64,000 nucleotides of DNA from Bombyx mori (taxonomy: Eukaryota; Arthropoda; Insecta; Lepidoptera; Bombycidae). How positions within the stretch are numbered: the stretch's first letter is position 1; each line of letters begins with the position of its first letter. The translations under genes were made by a program, and so were the position numbers. The notes below the pieces were generated by a model. That model saw only the letters and a list, made by a program, of their open reading frames with translations. It had not been told where the DNA came from and ran no database searches. Shown piece by piece: positions 18,896 to 31,126 of the stretch. The DNA is taken from NCBI RefSeq assembly GCF_030269925.1, contig NC_085131.1, positions 7,053,501-7,117,500 on the forward strand, written 5' to 3'.

Positions 18896-19266
18896 GTATA
18901 TTTCATTCGCAGCAGTAACAGAAAAGCGCGGCTAGATTTCACTATTGACTAATAATAATGAAAGTTGTCAAAATAAACAGCTCGTATAACAACATCCAGT
19001 TAATTTTTTTTCAATTAATCGTCGCCATTATTATGCCTATTCGATATAAAATTTATATTGATGTATATGACAGTAATAATTTATTTTATAAACCATGCTT
19101 AGACAATCTAACATTTCGTAATCCGGCAATAAAACTGAATTTTTAAACGTGACAAAGACGAAGTCGTTATCGTTTGCACCGATATATTTAAGGGTAACTA
19201 GCGATGTAGTTAGTAGATATATTTGAAAATTAAATGATAATAATGCCGATTCAATTGGAAACGATG
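18896..19266. other. No gene seen
   Basis: A+T-rich; the overlapping open frames on both strands have no motif and run into the MITE that follows. Confidence 0.45.
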
Positions 19267-19550
19267 ATTTGAGTCGACTATTATCAAAGCCGGCAATGTG
19301 ACTTTTGGACAATTATTGGTAAATCAGAAAAACGAATTATTGACTTTGTATTCCATTGGCAGTCACAAAACTCTTCTGATCGTCATCTTAGATAAATAAC
19401 AGGTTAAGTATTAACCTTTATTTAAAGCAGGTTTTGAACCGTATTCTTTGAAGGAGACGATTATATTCAAATCAATCTGTATTGACATATCAATAACATT
19501 TTTTTGTCCAAATGCACAGATTGCCACCTTTGATAATAGACGACTCATTT
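19267..19550 (-). mobile_element. 276-bp MITE, copy 1, TSD ATTT
   Basis: The element 19271-19546 has inverted ends of about 44 bp beginning GAGTCGACTATTATCAAAG and ending ...CTTTGATAATAGACGACTC. ATTT flanks it on both sides (19267-19270, 19547-19550). It is near-identical to 29180-29456 and 49911-50186 in opposite orientation. No coding capacity. Confidence 0.85.
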
Positions 19551-20853
19551 CTTGAAATATTTAGTGCTAAAATAGATATTCGTGAGGTCGTTCGTTCGTT
19601 GGTACAAATCTATGTATTTTTTTGCTGTTCGCTAAGATTTGTAGCATCACTCAGCCTACAGCAGATGGCGCGTTAGAAGTTTCAAGAAAATGTCAGGGAC
19701 ATTTATATATTTTATTTTTTATTATGGTATACCACATAGGAGAAAACGTAGACTCTCCAAAATTACACTACTGTTTATCCGTATGTTAAAAACCTCCCTG
19801 GCTCTAGTAATGGTGACAAATTGACAAATAACAACTCGCAAATAATAAATTGAGTCAACCGTCGCTTAGAGTCGTGCAAGTTGTTTAAGAAGCAGGTTAA
19901 AGTCAATACCATTATAAGATCTTACCTTTAAGATGTTTCTTTTTTTCAAAACAAAGAAGCATCAACATTGCTTCAAGGAAAATATATGTCGCACACAATA
20001 AGCTTTGATCTGACAGAAATGCTGAGTTTGTTAATGCAAAATAAATTCCAACTACTACTTATAAACAAATTACCTAATTCGTATTTCGAATGCTGCCTTT
20101 CGTTTTCCACGTAAGGTTTCGTAAGGTCAACGGGGAATACCCTAAACGTTTGGAAAATAGAATTTCTCTCAATATCTTCTCGGCGAGTCGCGATTTCGAT
20201 CCTGTGGTACATTCAGGGAGGCACTACTAGAATAGGTTCAGTTCAGTTATAATGTTAATACAAGTTATGCAATTAAGGAGACTACAATCTCATGTCTTAT
20301 GATGGACGACGGCATACACGTTGATTGCTATGGGACTAGTAGCCGCATTGTAAAAGCATCTAGGCCATAAGCACTTTTATTTATCAACGATAATAAAAAT
20401 GTAAGACAAAATCATGCGTTAATACGTAAATGAGGCGAAGTCGTCATACAGGGAAATCCCAATGCGTCCAGCGCTGGAGCTATTCTATAAATCGTAAATT
20501 CTAGCACGTTTGTGAATGATAAACAGTTAATTTCAAGTCACGTCCAGTCACAACGGGAAAGTTATTTATGCTCTTAAATCTTAAATAATACGAGCTAGCG
20601 ACTTTTTTGATAGCATACTGGTCTAAACATTTTTTAAACGTAATGTTACATCCATAATTTTTTTAATTTTCACTGAGAGGAATTTTCGTGGTATGTTTCA
20701 GAATGCAAAACCAACACGAGACAGGCTAAATATTAATTTCCTTACTACTTGAAAAATGAGACTAAGTGCGTTTTATTACTGTTTACATGGTATTTTATTA
20801 TTAACAAAAAGTCAAATCAAAATAATTTAGCATAACTCAACCCACACAGTAGA
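19551..20853. other. No gene seen
   Basis: Unassigned A+T-rich DNA. A scrap near 20183-20230 (GAGTCGCGATTTCGATCC, GGTGGTACATTC-like) resembles a LINE family B tail. The minus open frame 20212-19973 is not convincing. Confidence 0.4.
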
Positions 20854-21001
20854 ACAGATCTTCCAATGCGCTTGAAGGAGGCACAGTTCCCAAGATACTG
20901 GCTACGTTGCCTCGTTGGACAGCCAGACTCACTCTCTGTGCAAAGTACTAGCCAGCCTTAGCATCATGTGTAACCTCCTTCAAGCGCTTGGAGATTTCTG
21001 T
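20854..21001. repeat. 148-bp foldback with 28-bp arms
   Basis: Arms 20854-20881 (ACAGATCTTCCAATGCGCTT...) and 20974-21001 are reverse complements with about four mismatches, around a C+G-richer loop. It may be a small foldback or MITE; no target duplication was resolved. Confidence 0.6.
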
Positions 21002-21163
21002 TAAAAAAATTTTTGATTCAGGGCCCCAAGTGCCCATCTTCTCAACCGCGAAAGGCATAAAAGAATAAGAAGATCCAAAACCTTTTTATTACTTATTTTT
21101 ATTGTCCTTGTTAATGTTTTGTATTGATGATCACTTTGTTGGTTCAACTAAATAAATAAATAA

Positions 21164-21255
21164 ATGCCAGCAATGCCAGGGGTATAGCAAAGGCGCTGCC
21201 AACCGTTATGTACTCTCCACGAGCCGCGTTTGAAAAAGCTTTTGGAGAGCTCATT
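21164..21255 (-). mobile_element. LINE family C tail, decayed
   Basis: CAGCAATGCCAGGGG, CGCTGCCAACCGTTATGTAC and the segment complementary to TTTGTGGAGAGTA match family C in reverse. Confidence 0.55.
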
Positions 21256-22013
21256 CTAAAGACGGAGTCACTTTCGCATTTATGAAAATAATATCTTTAG
21301 AACGTATTTCTGTTAGTACAAGTTTTTAAGAGTTAAGTTCTCAAGAATTAAAAAATTGTAGTACACCCAGTATAAACTACAAATGAGTACTTAGTAAAGT
21401 GGGGAAAAACAGAGAAGCTAAGGAATTTCCACGATCGTGAGATCACCTAAAACTCCATAGTATCATAGTCTTGATTTATTGCCGTATTTTTGAAAGAGAA
21501 ACAAGAAATCAGTTGATACTCAGTTACAAGGAAGTTATGGCAACACTGTCTTAAGGATATATCTAATCTAAGCGATTAAGGCTTTGTAATAATTACTTGA
21601 GTAATAACTTTGTCGCAGCCTGTTCAGGAATCTTCGGGAAAGGATTATTTTATTTAATCATAAATTATATACGTCATTAGAGTAATTAAATACATAATGT
21701 ACCTACCCTATCAATGATTTTTAATTATGCCTTAAGGCCAAGTAAATTAGTGCTGTTATCGATATTACTTTGAAGCGATAAAATCATTTCAGTAATGTGC
21801 ACGTACACACGGGGTGAATGCACTCTAAATTTTTTTGTCTGTTTGTGCAATCAATACCTATTATATGCATTTAAAGACGTAATTGTGCAATTTTAGTTTT
21901 GAAGAGAAATCTTTGAAAGCGTGCCATCACAATTTTGTGGATTATCTGAACCCAAATCTTGATAAATATTATAATGACCAATAAAGAGGCTATTAGGATC
22001 TGTTTTCAAATTC
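21256..22013. other. No gene seen
   Basis: A+T-rich, no reading frame or repeat that I recognise. Confidence 0.45.
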
Positions 22014-22392
22014 GAAGCCCATAGACATCTACAACGTAAATGCGCCACCCACTTTATGATATAAGTTCTAAGATCTCACGTATAGTTACAACGGCTGCCC
22101 CACCCTTAAACCGAAACGCATTACTGCATCCCGGTAGAAATAGTCAGGGTAATGGTACTTACCCGTGCGGATTCATAAGATGTCCTACCACCAGTAATTA
22201 TGCAAATTATAATTTTGCCGGTTTGATTTTTACTACACGATCTTATTCTTTCACCGAGGAAGCCAATCGTGAACATTTGTTGAGTACGTATTTCATTAGA
22301 AAAATTGGTACCCGCCTGCAGGATTTGAACACCGTTGCATCACTAGATACGAATGCACCCGACGTTTAGCACCCTTTAGGCCAAGACGACTA
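22014..22392 (-). mobile_element. Bm1 SINE with tRNA-like head, tail missing
   Basis: The order in reverse is body (CATTACTGCATCCCGGTAG), middle (TTATAATTTTGCCGGTTTGA) and head (GATTTGAACACCGTTGCATC to AGGCCAAGACGAC). The B box is altered by substitution. The tail end is absent. Confidence 0.85.
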
Positions 22393-22738
22393 TTATCTAA
22401 CGATGACGACCAAATATAATCGTCTGCTTACATCCAAACTACAGCTTACTCTTCTTAATTATATATTCAGTAGCAATACTCGCAAATTATTATAGAGTCG
22501 AGATTTTAAATTGTTATAAACAAATGTTGATTTTAAATCTGGAATATTGCAATCGGTTACGAATCATTTTGGACTGGTTCCGACGGTGCCTTGCCTTAAT
22601 TATCCCGAAACGAGTTTGAAGGGTCTATATAACGGAATTAAAATATTTTGACAGTTACGAAATAAGACTTTAGTGAAGACTGAACTGTATGAAACGATGA
22701 GTGATACAATTATTCGATTCTCAAAAAATATATTATGC

Positions 22739-22981
22739 ATATCGACGCTTGAAAGGCAAACGTGACTAAGCTACAATGCATGAACTTTACAGTAGACTAA
22801 TTTAAAGTTGAAATACCTGGAAAAAAAATTTATATTATAACGAATCTAGCTGTAGGATTGAAATTATTTCAATAGACCTAGAAATATATTTTTTTTGCGC
22901 ATCGAATTTGGTTATTGCCTATCATTTATGTACAAAGCAGTGATTGTCGCTTAGTCACGTTTGCCTGTCAAGCGTCGATAT
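22739..22981. mobile_element. 243-bp MITE with 33-bp inverted ends
   Basis: The ends ATATCGACGCTTGAAAGG... and its reverse complement (GCTTAGTCACGTTTGCC...GTCGATAT) match at all but one position over about 33 bp. A weaker match extends outwards into TTATGC/TAGATAA. The target duplication could not be resolved. No coding capacity. Confidence 0.75.
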
Positions 22982-23507
22982 CTATAATTAAAGTTTAGGT
23001 TAGTGGTATGGCGGTATAAAAAAATATTTTAGAAAAATTTAAGGTGTGAATTTAGGCAACGAGGTACTTTTTCAGACTTAATCGTAATTGGAGCTTGAGA
23101 AGTCGAACTAAAAATTCAATCATTGGCCCTTTTTGAAAAATGAGATTTTTTCAATTTTGGCTATCTTTTTACAATTACCACAGATGACAGATAGTAACAC
23201 TCTGATTGCCCACGCAAAGCTTAAGAATTCAAAGTGAATTTATTTATCGTACTTTATCGTTACTCGTCAAATTTTAGATCATTCACAACATTTTAGATCA
23301 TACTATGATAAGATTGTTCACATAACATAAATTCAAAATTGAATTCTATATCTTGTAAAATGCTTAAGTGCGTGTCTGACTATGTTCGATGGGTTCCGTT
23401 GTTGAGATAAACGTCCAAGGCTAAAGTTTGAAGGAAATACAATAATAATAACTTGAACTATTTGTGTACAAAGCGCGTAACCGAAAATTGTACTTTAAAA
23501 TGTATAA
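22982..23507. other. No gene seen
   Basis: A+T-rich. A 20-bp imperfect inverted repeat (AGAATTCAAAGTGAATTTAT at 23223 and its counterpart at 23327-23347) is the only structure noted. Confidence 0.45.
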
Positions 23508-23921
23508 TCTATATATTCATACGTGAAGCAAAAACTTTGTATCCCTTTTTACGAAAATTGCGCGGACGGAGGAGTATGAAATTTTCCGCACTTATAGCGA
23601 ATATAGAGAAGAAGTACACAATGCTGATATTTTTTTTAAATAACGCATAAAAGATACATTAAATCAATAAAGAAAACATTACACACACTACATACCGTGT
23701 ATTTGACGCACACACGCATGCATACTATTTATTGTCAAACTTTTGTTCTTTACGTCTGTTGTCAAATTAAGATTAAATATTGTTTGTCTTTGTTAATATT
23801 TTTTATAGTGTAGTCTTGGCGAAATTTGTGATTATAGAAGTATAAAATACAATCATAATAGTGTACAAACTTACAATTCCAATTAATTATAGACGAATAT
23901 CGACTACTGCGGGACCTCTAG
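23508..23921 (+). mobile_element. 414-bp Helitron-like element
   Basis: It begins TCTATATATTCATACGTGAA after an A and ends CGACTACTGCGGGACCTCTAG before a T, the A|TC...CTAG|T layout. The ends resemble a non-autonomous family common in Lepidoptera. No Rep/helicase is encoded. Confidence 0.7.
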
Positions 23922-24221
23922 TTAAAACTAATTTTACGATTTTTTATTATTTGGCTTTTCATTGTCGTTATATGTATTTCCGACCTTTGAATACTTTACA
24001 GTTTTCGTGACTTCTCTGACACCTTGGATCTTCTGATCGTGCAGATAATACCCAAGTCAAACAAACTGCCAGACCTCGTTAGTTTGTTCTGTATGAAATG
24101 AAACGTAACAGTCTAGATTTTTTTTATAGAATATTTGACGGCTGTTCGAACATTATTCATTCATTCATGTCGACCAATACGTACTACACCTTATTCGTCA
24201 ACGACCATGAAAAGTGTGAAA

Positions 24222-24674
24222 TACCGTAGATTGGGGGGAATACGGACAAATCTGCGCTGTCACAATGCTTTTGTGAGATTTAAATTTGTTGAATTGAAAA
24301 GGACTTTTATTTAGTATTTAAGAATATTACATAGTTTAATTTAGTCATCAGAGTTTTGTAACTGATTAAAGATATTGAAAAGTTAATTACCTAAAGGTAA
24401 CCTACCTAACAACTAAACAGTGCCCTATCGAAAAACTCTGTTGTCCCCATACGTAACATGATTCACCCCAAAAGCCAAGGTGGATCAGGTCAAGCTAGTT
24501 TTTTAAGTTTTTGTGTATATTTTTCAATGAGCTATGTATAATAATGAATCGTATATGAAAATTTAACCCCTCGGAACCATTTTAATCTCAATTTTATTGG
24601 TATTACCCTAAGAAAAACCGCTAAAAATTTGTGTTGGGATTGGAAAGCGTCCCGACTCCCCCCAATCTACTGTA
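24222..24674. mobile_element. 449-bp pogo/mariner-like MITE with TA duplication
   Basis: The element 24224-24672 has inverted ends CCGTAGATTGGGGGGAATAC and its partner ...CTCCCCCCAATCTACTG, each next to TA. TA duplication and ends of the form CAGTAGATTGGGG fit the pogo/Tc1-mariner superfamily. The interior is A+T-rich and non-coding. Confidence 0.75.
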
Positions 24675-26582
24675 TTCGAAATGTCAGAATAATATTATAA
24701 TGACAGTAAAAAACGCGAGAATGAGCCGTTGAAAAGTAGTTTTAATTATGTCTACGACTTGAAAAAATATAAAAAAAAACTGTAAAATGTACTAGATTAT
24801 ACGTTTTTAGCCTCAACTCAGTTGGTGGCATAGCGGTGTCACGCGTGCCTTTCCAGCGAGATGTCGTAACTCCGTAGCTGGTCGTCAACAGAATATTTTA
24901 GTTTTTCTTAAACTCTAAAGTAAAATAAAGCTCACGATAGTTAGTTTTTTTTGGAGACTGTAATAATCTGTTCAATAATACGTCTTCTTATCATCGAGGG
25001 AAGGGGCTATCCCAAATTTGGTTACCCAATCGGGCTTTAGAGCAGAAGCGGACTACAAATCAGGCCATCAGCGCAAAAGTGGCCTAACCCACAATTTTTT
25101 ATATTCAAACTTATATGACGTATATAGGAATTTATTTGAAATATAATAAATTTTGATGCAAAACCGGTAGATAACAGTCAACAGATAGCTTAGTAAACAT
25201 TATTTTTACCCGTATTGTTTTTCTTTTGCAATCAATTCAAATTCATGAAAATTCAATCCCAATCAAAAAAATTGCCTCCAGACTAACTATGGTAAGCTTA
25301 GGTCACTTTTGCGTTGACGGCCTCAAATATATTTCATAGCATTATTCCTGGTTCCTATCATGATGTATTATTAAAGCAAATTAATCGTATAAAATATTTG
25401 TTCCCTCGACATTTATCTTTACCGGTTGAAACAATCGGTCTGCCACAAGGCCGACAACATCATTAAAATGTTATTTCGTTTCCTCCTTTATTCGTTATTC
25501 TAAATGTTTAACGAAATATTTGTAACGCCGTTATATTATTTATAACGATTACGGAAAACCAATGTTCGAAACCTGTTATCGTGACGGAAATGCCGAGTGT
25601 ATTTTTGTTCCACGGCTTGATAGCTTGACTATATTGTTTGACTATATTGTTTATTTGACTACACTGTTTTTACATTCTGAGTTTTTTGCCTATTGGAACC
25701 TTAATATTTCTAACTCTCAGCTAAAAAAAAAGTTTTTATCTATTTTCGCTAAGTACAAAGTATCAGCATATATGTAGGGTAAGGAAATTGAGATTGAAAA
25801 AAGCATTTACCTCAAAATCGTTACAAGACAGATAAACGTTTTAATTTCGTTTATTTGAATGGATTGATATAAACCTTTTTTTCTCAGTTTTTTTTTTTTT
25901 TAAGTTAGTTATATTTTTTATTGTATTTTCGCTAATGTATTTTCCTTTAAACGAGATAGCGGTTCGGTATTGCCCTGGCATTGCCTGTGTCCATCGTTGA
26001 CTATAGCTGAGAGCGATTTTATTATTATTGAAGGACTGGTAAAAGTCAAACACACAACCTGGTGCTAGAGCGGAAAAATACCACAGTGCGAGCGCCACAA
26101 ACTATTTTGGGACATGACGATGAAAAGGCATAATAGGCAGAATATGGAAATTTGTACCTTTGATGTTAATATTCCGTGTCTATGTGACTTAATTTTTTCA
26201 ACTAGTAGAAAATAGTACTACATACATATTACTACATCTACGAGTATATCTGACTTACAGTGTTCCAAAAGTAATAAGGAGGCTATAGAGCAAAACAAAG
26301 GTTCCAAAGTGTTCGCAAGAGATTTATTTACCTATAAGTCAGGGTTATCCAATAAAAGCAAATACGGAAGATGGCGGGATAACTTCATAGAAATCTTAGC
26401 TTTTGAATGAAGTCGAGTAGATCTATACACGTCTACTCGGAAACTCGCGGAAGAGGACGGACACATTGCTTGTAGAATACATGGCTGCTGGGAGGCCTCA
26501 GTATCGATAGGTTTTCTTCAAGGTGGTCGCACTTTTAAATATTGGATTCTGGCAACGCAGTTCTAGTAATTGTAGCGAACCG
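24675..26582. other. No gene seen
   Basis: About 1.9 kb of A+T-rich DNA. Open frames at 25562-25777 and, on the minus strand, at 26098-25841 have no recognisable domain or coding signal. Confidence 0.45.
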
Positions 26583-26610
26583 ACGGGGAGCCAATGTCCA
26601 GCAGTGGACT
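26583..26610 (+). mobile_element. RTE-clade LINE tail scrap
   Basis: GAGCCAATGTCCAGCAGTGG matches the terminal block (YVQQW) of the RTE fragments at 5442 and 46848. Confidence 0.45.
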
Positions 26611-26739
26611 TAGGCTCGTCTGCTACAGTGGTAGAACGATGACCACTCAACATTAAAGAGACTTAACAACTTGCAAACGGATCCAAGTCTTAACGCATCT
26701 CCAACTAGTCCGAACCGTACCTCTTTGTGTAGTTTATTT

Positions 26740-27162
26740 TTTATTTTTTTTATTGCTTAGATGTGTGGACGAGCTCACAGTCCACCTGGTGTTAAGTGGT
26801 TACTGGAGCCCATAGACATCTACAACGTAAATGCGCCACCCACCTTGAGATATAAGTTATAAGGTCTCAATTATAGTTACAACGGCTGCCCCACCCTTCA
26901 AACCGAAACGCATTACTGCTTCACGGCAGAAATAAGCAGGGTGGTGGTACCTACCCGCGCGGACTCACAAGAGGTCCTACCACCAGTAATTACGCAAATT
27001 ATAATTTTGCGGGTTTGATTTTTATTACACGATGTTAGTCCTTCACCGTGGAAGTCAATCGTGAACATTTGTTAAGTACGTATTTCATCAGAAAAATTGG
27101 TACCCGCCTGCGGGATTCGAACACCGGTGCATCGCTTTAACACGGTGCAACCGGTAATTGGG
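26740..27162 (-). mobile_element. Bm1 SINE, nearly full length
   Basis: Reverse orientation: poly(T), GAGCTCACAGTCCACCTGG, CATTACTGCTTCACGGCAG, TTATAATTTTGCGGGTTTGA, GATTCGAACACCGGTGCATC. The B box is intact; the outermost head with the A box is rearranged or missing. Confidence 0.9.
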
Positions 27163-28644
27163 AGACCATACTTTGGCCCCTATCGTCCAACGGCCTTGTC
27201 TTCCAAAATATATTTGTTGTTTGTAAAACAATATGATTCGAAAGGTGGTTAGATATTGGCACTTCTCGGACTTCGACCTTGTGTTGTTAATCTTACTAAC
27301 TGTCACTTGCAAATAGTAGAGCTGCAAGCTTGTTAGTAATATCGACATTCTCCTTTCACTGATTTTAGTGTTGAAGGGATGTTCTGTTTCTTTGCCACAA
27401 AAGAATTTCTTTGACAGTAAAAAGACAGTCGGGAAAATTATACACAGTCACAGACAGACAGAGACAGACAGACCAAATGAGAAATTAAAACACGTTGTGT
27501 TTTTGATCAATTGCGATAGACTATAATATTATTAACTTTTAAGTAGATAGGTATATTAAACTAATGAAACTTCAAATAAAATATAGGGTCAGTTTTATTT
27601 ATTTAAATTAATCATTATTTTTTCATCCTAAAATTTCCCTCTAAGCTATTACAGAGATTTTTTCATTTCCAAAATAGTGTTGTCGGTTTATTATATTATT
27701 TGTCTATATATTTTGTTTTAAAATACAAATTTTATTTAAGTGGATTCGAATACACACACTAGCTAGTATCGCGAGCTTCGCTGGCTTTCTAAAATAAATT
27801 CTATTCACTGTTAAATAATCGTACTGGACCTTGGGTTTAAAGCCTTGAGCATAATCCAAATTTCTATTTTCCGTATTACTTTTAGTCTAATGTAACATTT
27901 CGACCGTTCATAAATCTGTAAGAAATCGATTAAAAACAATGGACGCAAATGGAGTTGTGATTTGTTGACCAAGTTCATTGTGATTATTACAAAATCAATT
28001 TTAATTGTGCCATATTCTAATTTTATTACATAATTGCTCATTGCATCGAAAGTTATTTCAAAATTGCATGATCAACCTTTTCGTATTTGTTATTATATTC
28101 GGAAGAGTCATAATCATGTACCTAACAATCTTAATAATTGATCGGTCGCGACCTATTAAGCTTAATTCTATATTTACTAATTTAGCTTAAAAATAATTGA
28201 AGCAATAATGGTACTTAAATATTCTGCTAGTGGATCCGTCGTAAGTTGCGCCAGCACATGATTTGGTTGAACTTCAAACATAGTAGAATCTAGTAGTGAT
28301 GTGACACAAAATGATCAGATTCAACAGGAAGTAAGAGGCCAAAATAGTGCCCATTAAATATAGCTTTTGCAAGTAATCACATTATTCAAAGTCATGGTAG
28401 GTAATTGTACATGCGTATTCGAGTTACAGTGTACGTATGATTCGGTTCACATTTGCAAGCATTGCATAAATATTAATGGTGCAAATAATGAAAGTATCAA
28501 TACTTTATTCTAAATTCTGATATTATCGTTCATGCCTTTCTAAACATAATAAAGGTTAAAGAAACGGCCGCCATGTTTTTCTTTGAGCGCAGAGTGTCTG
28601 TAAATATCTGAAATTTTGCGAGATTCTCGTTTTATCTTTTTTCA
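27163..28644. other. No gene seen
   Basis: A+T-rich. GACA-type repeats at about 27452-27472 could be a scrap of a Lep1-like element. A doubled CTAGCTAG with a C+G-rich neighbour at about 27758-27785 looks like a Helitron 3' end without a partner start. The open frames at 27811-28190 show no motif. Confidence 0.4.
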
Positions 28645-28893
28645 TTTTTTTGTTATTGCTTTGATGGGTGGACGAGCTCACAGGCCACCTGGTGTTAAGT
28701 GGTTACTGGAGCCCATAAACATCTACAACGTAAATGCGTCACCCACCTTGAGATATAAGTTCTAAGGTCTCAAGTATAGTTACAACGGCTGGCCCCCCCT
28801 TCAAACCGAAACGCATTACTGCTTCACGGCAGAAATAGGCAGGGTGGTGGTACCTACCCGCGCGGACTCACAGGAGGTCCTACCACCAGTAAA
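28645..28893 (-). mobile_element. Bm1 SINE, 5'-truncated
   Basis: Body and tail only: GACGAGCTCACAGGCCACCT, CATTACTGCTTCACGGCAG, GGAGGTCCTACCACCAGTAA. Confidence 0.9.
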
Positions 28894-29047
28894 TACCGTA
28901 TTAGTGGTCTGGTTAATCTCAATAAACTATGTAAGATGGTGATGCAGATGATATCTAACACATAAGCAATTAGAAATTAGCGATTGATATAATATATAGT
29001 ATATAGCAAAATTTATATCCGACACGTATGGTATTTTTTATATTTCA

Positions 29048-29155
29048 TAAATAGGTGGACGAATTCACGTCTCACCTGATGTAAAGTGGACCGGAGTCCA
29101 CAGACATCAACAAGGAAATGCCGCCACCCACTTCGAGACATGTGTTCTAAGTCAC
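29048..29155 (-). mobile_element. Bm1-related SINE tail, diverged
   Basis: GGTGGACGAATTCACGTCTC and GCCGCCACCCACTTCGAGAC match the Bm1 tail with many changes, closer to the variant seen at 44935. Confidence 0.55.
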
Positions 29156-29175
29156 TATTATTATGAGGTAGTTAT

Positions 29176-29460
29176 AAATGAGTCGTCTATTATCAAAGGT
29201 GGCAATCTGTGCATTTGGACAAAAAAATATTATTGATATGTCAATACAGATTGATTTGAATATAATCGTCTCCTTCAAAGAATACGGTTCAAAACCTGCA
29301 TTAAATAAAGGTTAATAGGTAAACCTGTTATTTATCTAAGATGTCGTTCAGAACAGTTTTGTGACTGCCAATGGAATACAAAGTCAATAATTCGTTTTTC
29401 TGATTTACCAATAATTGTCCAAAAGTCACATTGCCGGCTTTGATAATAGTCGACTCAAAT
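29176..29460 (+). mobile_element. 276-bp MITE, copy 2, TSD AAAT
   Basis: The element is 29180-29456, with AAAT on both sides (29176-29179, 29457-29460). Over the first 60 bases it differs from the copy at 49911 at only one position. Confidence 0.85.
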
Positions 29461-29802
29461 AACGAATTGGATTATAAAGAAAAATGGATTATTACGCAAG
29501 CGCACTGCATTTTGAATTGCTTTGAAAATACCTTTACCTTACCGTAAATACCTTTTTAAGTTTCTGATAGCAACAAATAATTTGCAAACGAGAACGGCTT
29601 AAGACTTATCATCAGACAAAACGTTGAGATAAGTGATTTTGGCGGATTATGGTGAATAGTGGTTTTAAAAAAGTTTGGAAAATACTTTTTTCCCACGTAG
29701 TATAATGCAAAGTTTCAAAACATGAAGGACATACAGCTTTTTTTATTATCAAGAAAGAAGGAGTGAAAGCACATAAGGAGATAAAAGGAACGGGTATTTG
29801 AG

Positions 29803-29846
29803 ATTAAAACAACTTTTACAGTTCAAGTCGTAAAAGTTGTTTTAAT
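29803..29846. repeat. Perfect 17-bp hairpin, 10-nt loop
   Basis: ATTAAAACAACTTTTAC (29803-29819) and its exact reverse complement (29830-29846) enclose AGTTCAAGTC. The stem is shorter than usual for an animal pre-miRNA. Confidence 0.8.
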
Positions 29847-30061
29847 TATATCTATGATTCGTGAAAGCCGCAGATAATATTAGGTATTTATGAATTTAAT
29901 CAAATATAATAACATCAGTAGTTCAGAGATAACATCCTCAATTGTTAACAACATACCACGGTCTGCAAAACCCAAATATACCTTTAGAGTCTGAATTTTT
30001 TAATGGATAATAGACAAGTGTAGTTATTTTGCATAGAACTTAGTTATATTATCCACACATA

Positions 30062-30303
30062 TATTTATTGTTTTGATAGGTGGACGAGTTCACAGCCAAT
30101 CTGGAGTTAAGTGGTTACTGGAGCCCATGGACATCTACAACGTAAATGCGCCACCCACCTTGAGATATAAGTTCTAAGATCTCAGTATAGTTACAACGGC
30201 TGCCCTACCCTTCAGACCGAAACGCATTACTGCTTCACGGCAGAAATAGGCAGGGCGGTGGTACCTACCCGCGCGGACTCACAAGAGGTCCTACCACCAG
30301 TAG
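30062..30303 (-). mobile_element. Bm1 SINE, 5'-truncated
   Basis: GGTGGACGAGTTCACAGCC, CATTACTGCTTCACGGCAG and GAGGTCCTACCACCAGTA mark the tail and body in reverse. Confidence 0.9.
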
Positions 30304-31126
30304 CATTTGAGTCCTTTGGTGTAATTTTACTTGAATATGAAAATATAATTTACTTTTTATTGTAACATAGTTTATTTTATATTCCTTAGCGTGGGTTGTG
30401 CAATAAAGCTGCCACGTCACTCGTTGCGTAGGTTTCACACAAAATAAAGTAACATAAATCGAAGTGTGTCAAGTATGACGGTTTACTCATATGACAACAC
30501 ACTTGAATGGTTCCAATCCTGGCTGCGCGTTTTATTCGGATGCAAATGGCAAGTTTGAACCGATAGTTTAATCTACAACGTCCAGACTTTGGTCTGAGTC
30601 TAGCTGGATTCGACAGTTTTTTTTTTGGAATGACAGATAATTGCTGTAATTATTTTTATTGTTTTCGCAGCTTCGATAAGCGAGATAGGAGCCATAAAGT
30701 AGTCCTATGAGCCATAAATATTTAGTTAAGATGAAGTTTATGACGGAGCTTAAATCCTGCAAACAGATACCAGTTTTCCTAAATAAATACCTACCAGGTG
30801 TTCACGGACGACAGGTTTGGAATCTTTGAAAGTAATTACGTAAGGAACTATCAGTTCAAATTTAAACGTTATTTAACCGTTACAAAGCTGCTTTACTGAG
30901 AAAGACTAGGTTATACTTTACGATACCATGTTACATACACCGAAATCCCAAAATAAGCGAGAAACCGCAGATTACATTTGCGCCCACTGATTTTCCTCAT
31001 AGTGAAAATATTTTTTTTGTCCTGTCACTATTAAATTTAAATCCTGCTTTAAATGAGATTAACTGTATTACCGATCGACACTATTGTAGCCAATAAACAT
31101 TCGGTTTAAGGTGAAGTTTTTATTTA
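30304..31126. other. No gene seen
   Basis: Unassigned A+T-rich DNA; the minus open frame 30762-30568 is not convincing. Confidence 0.45.
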
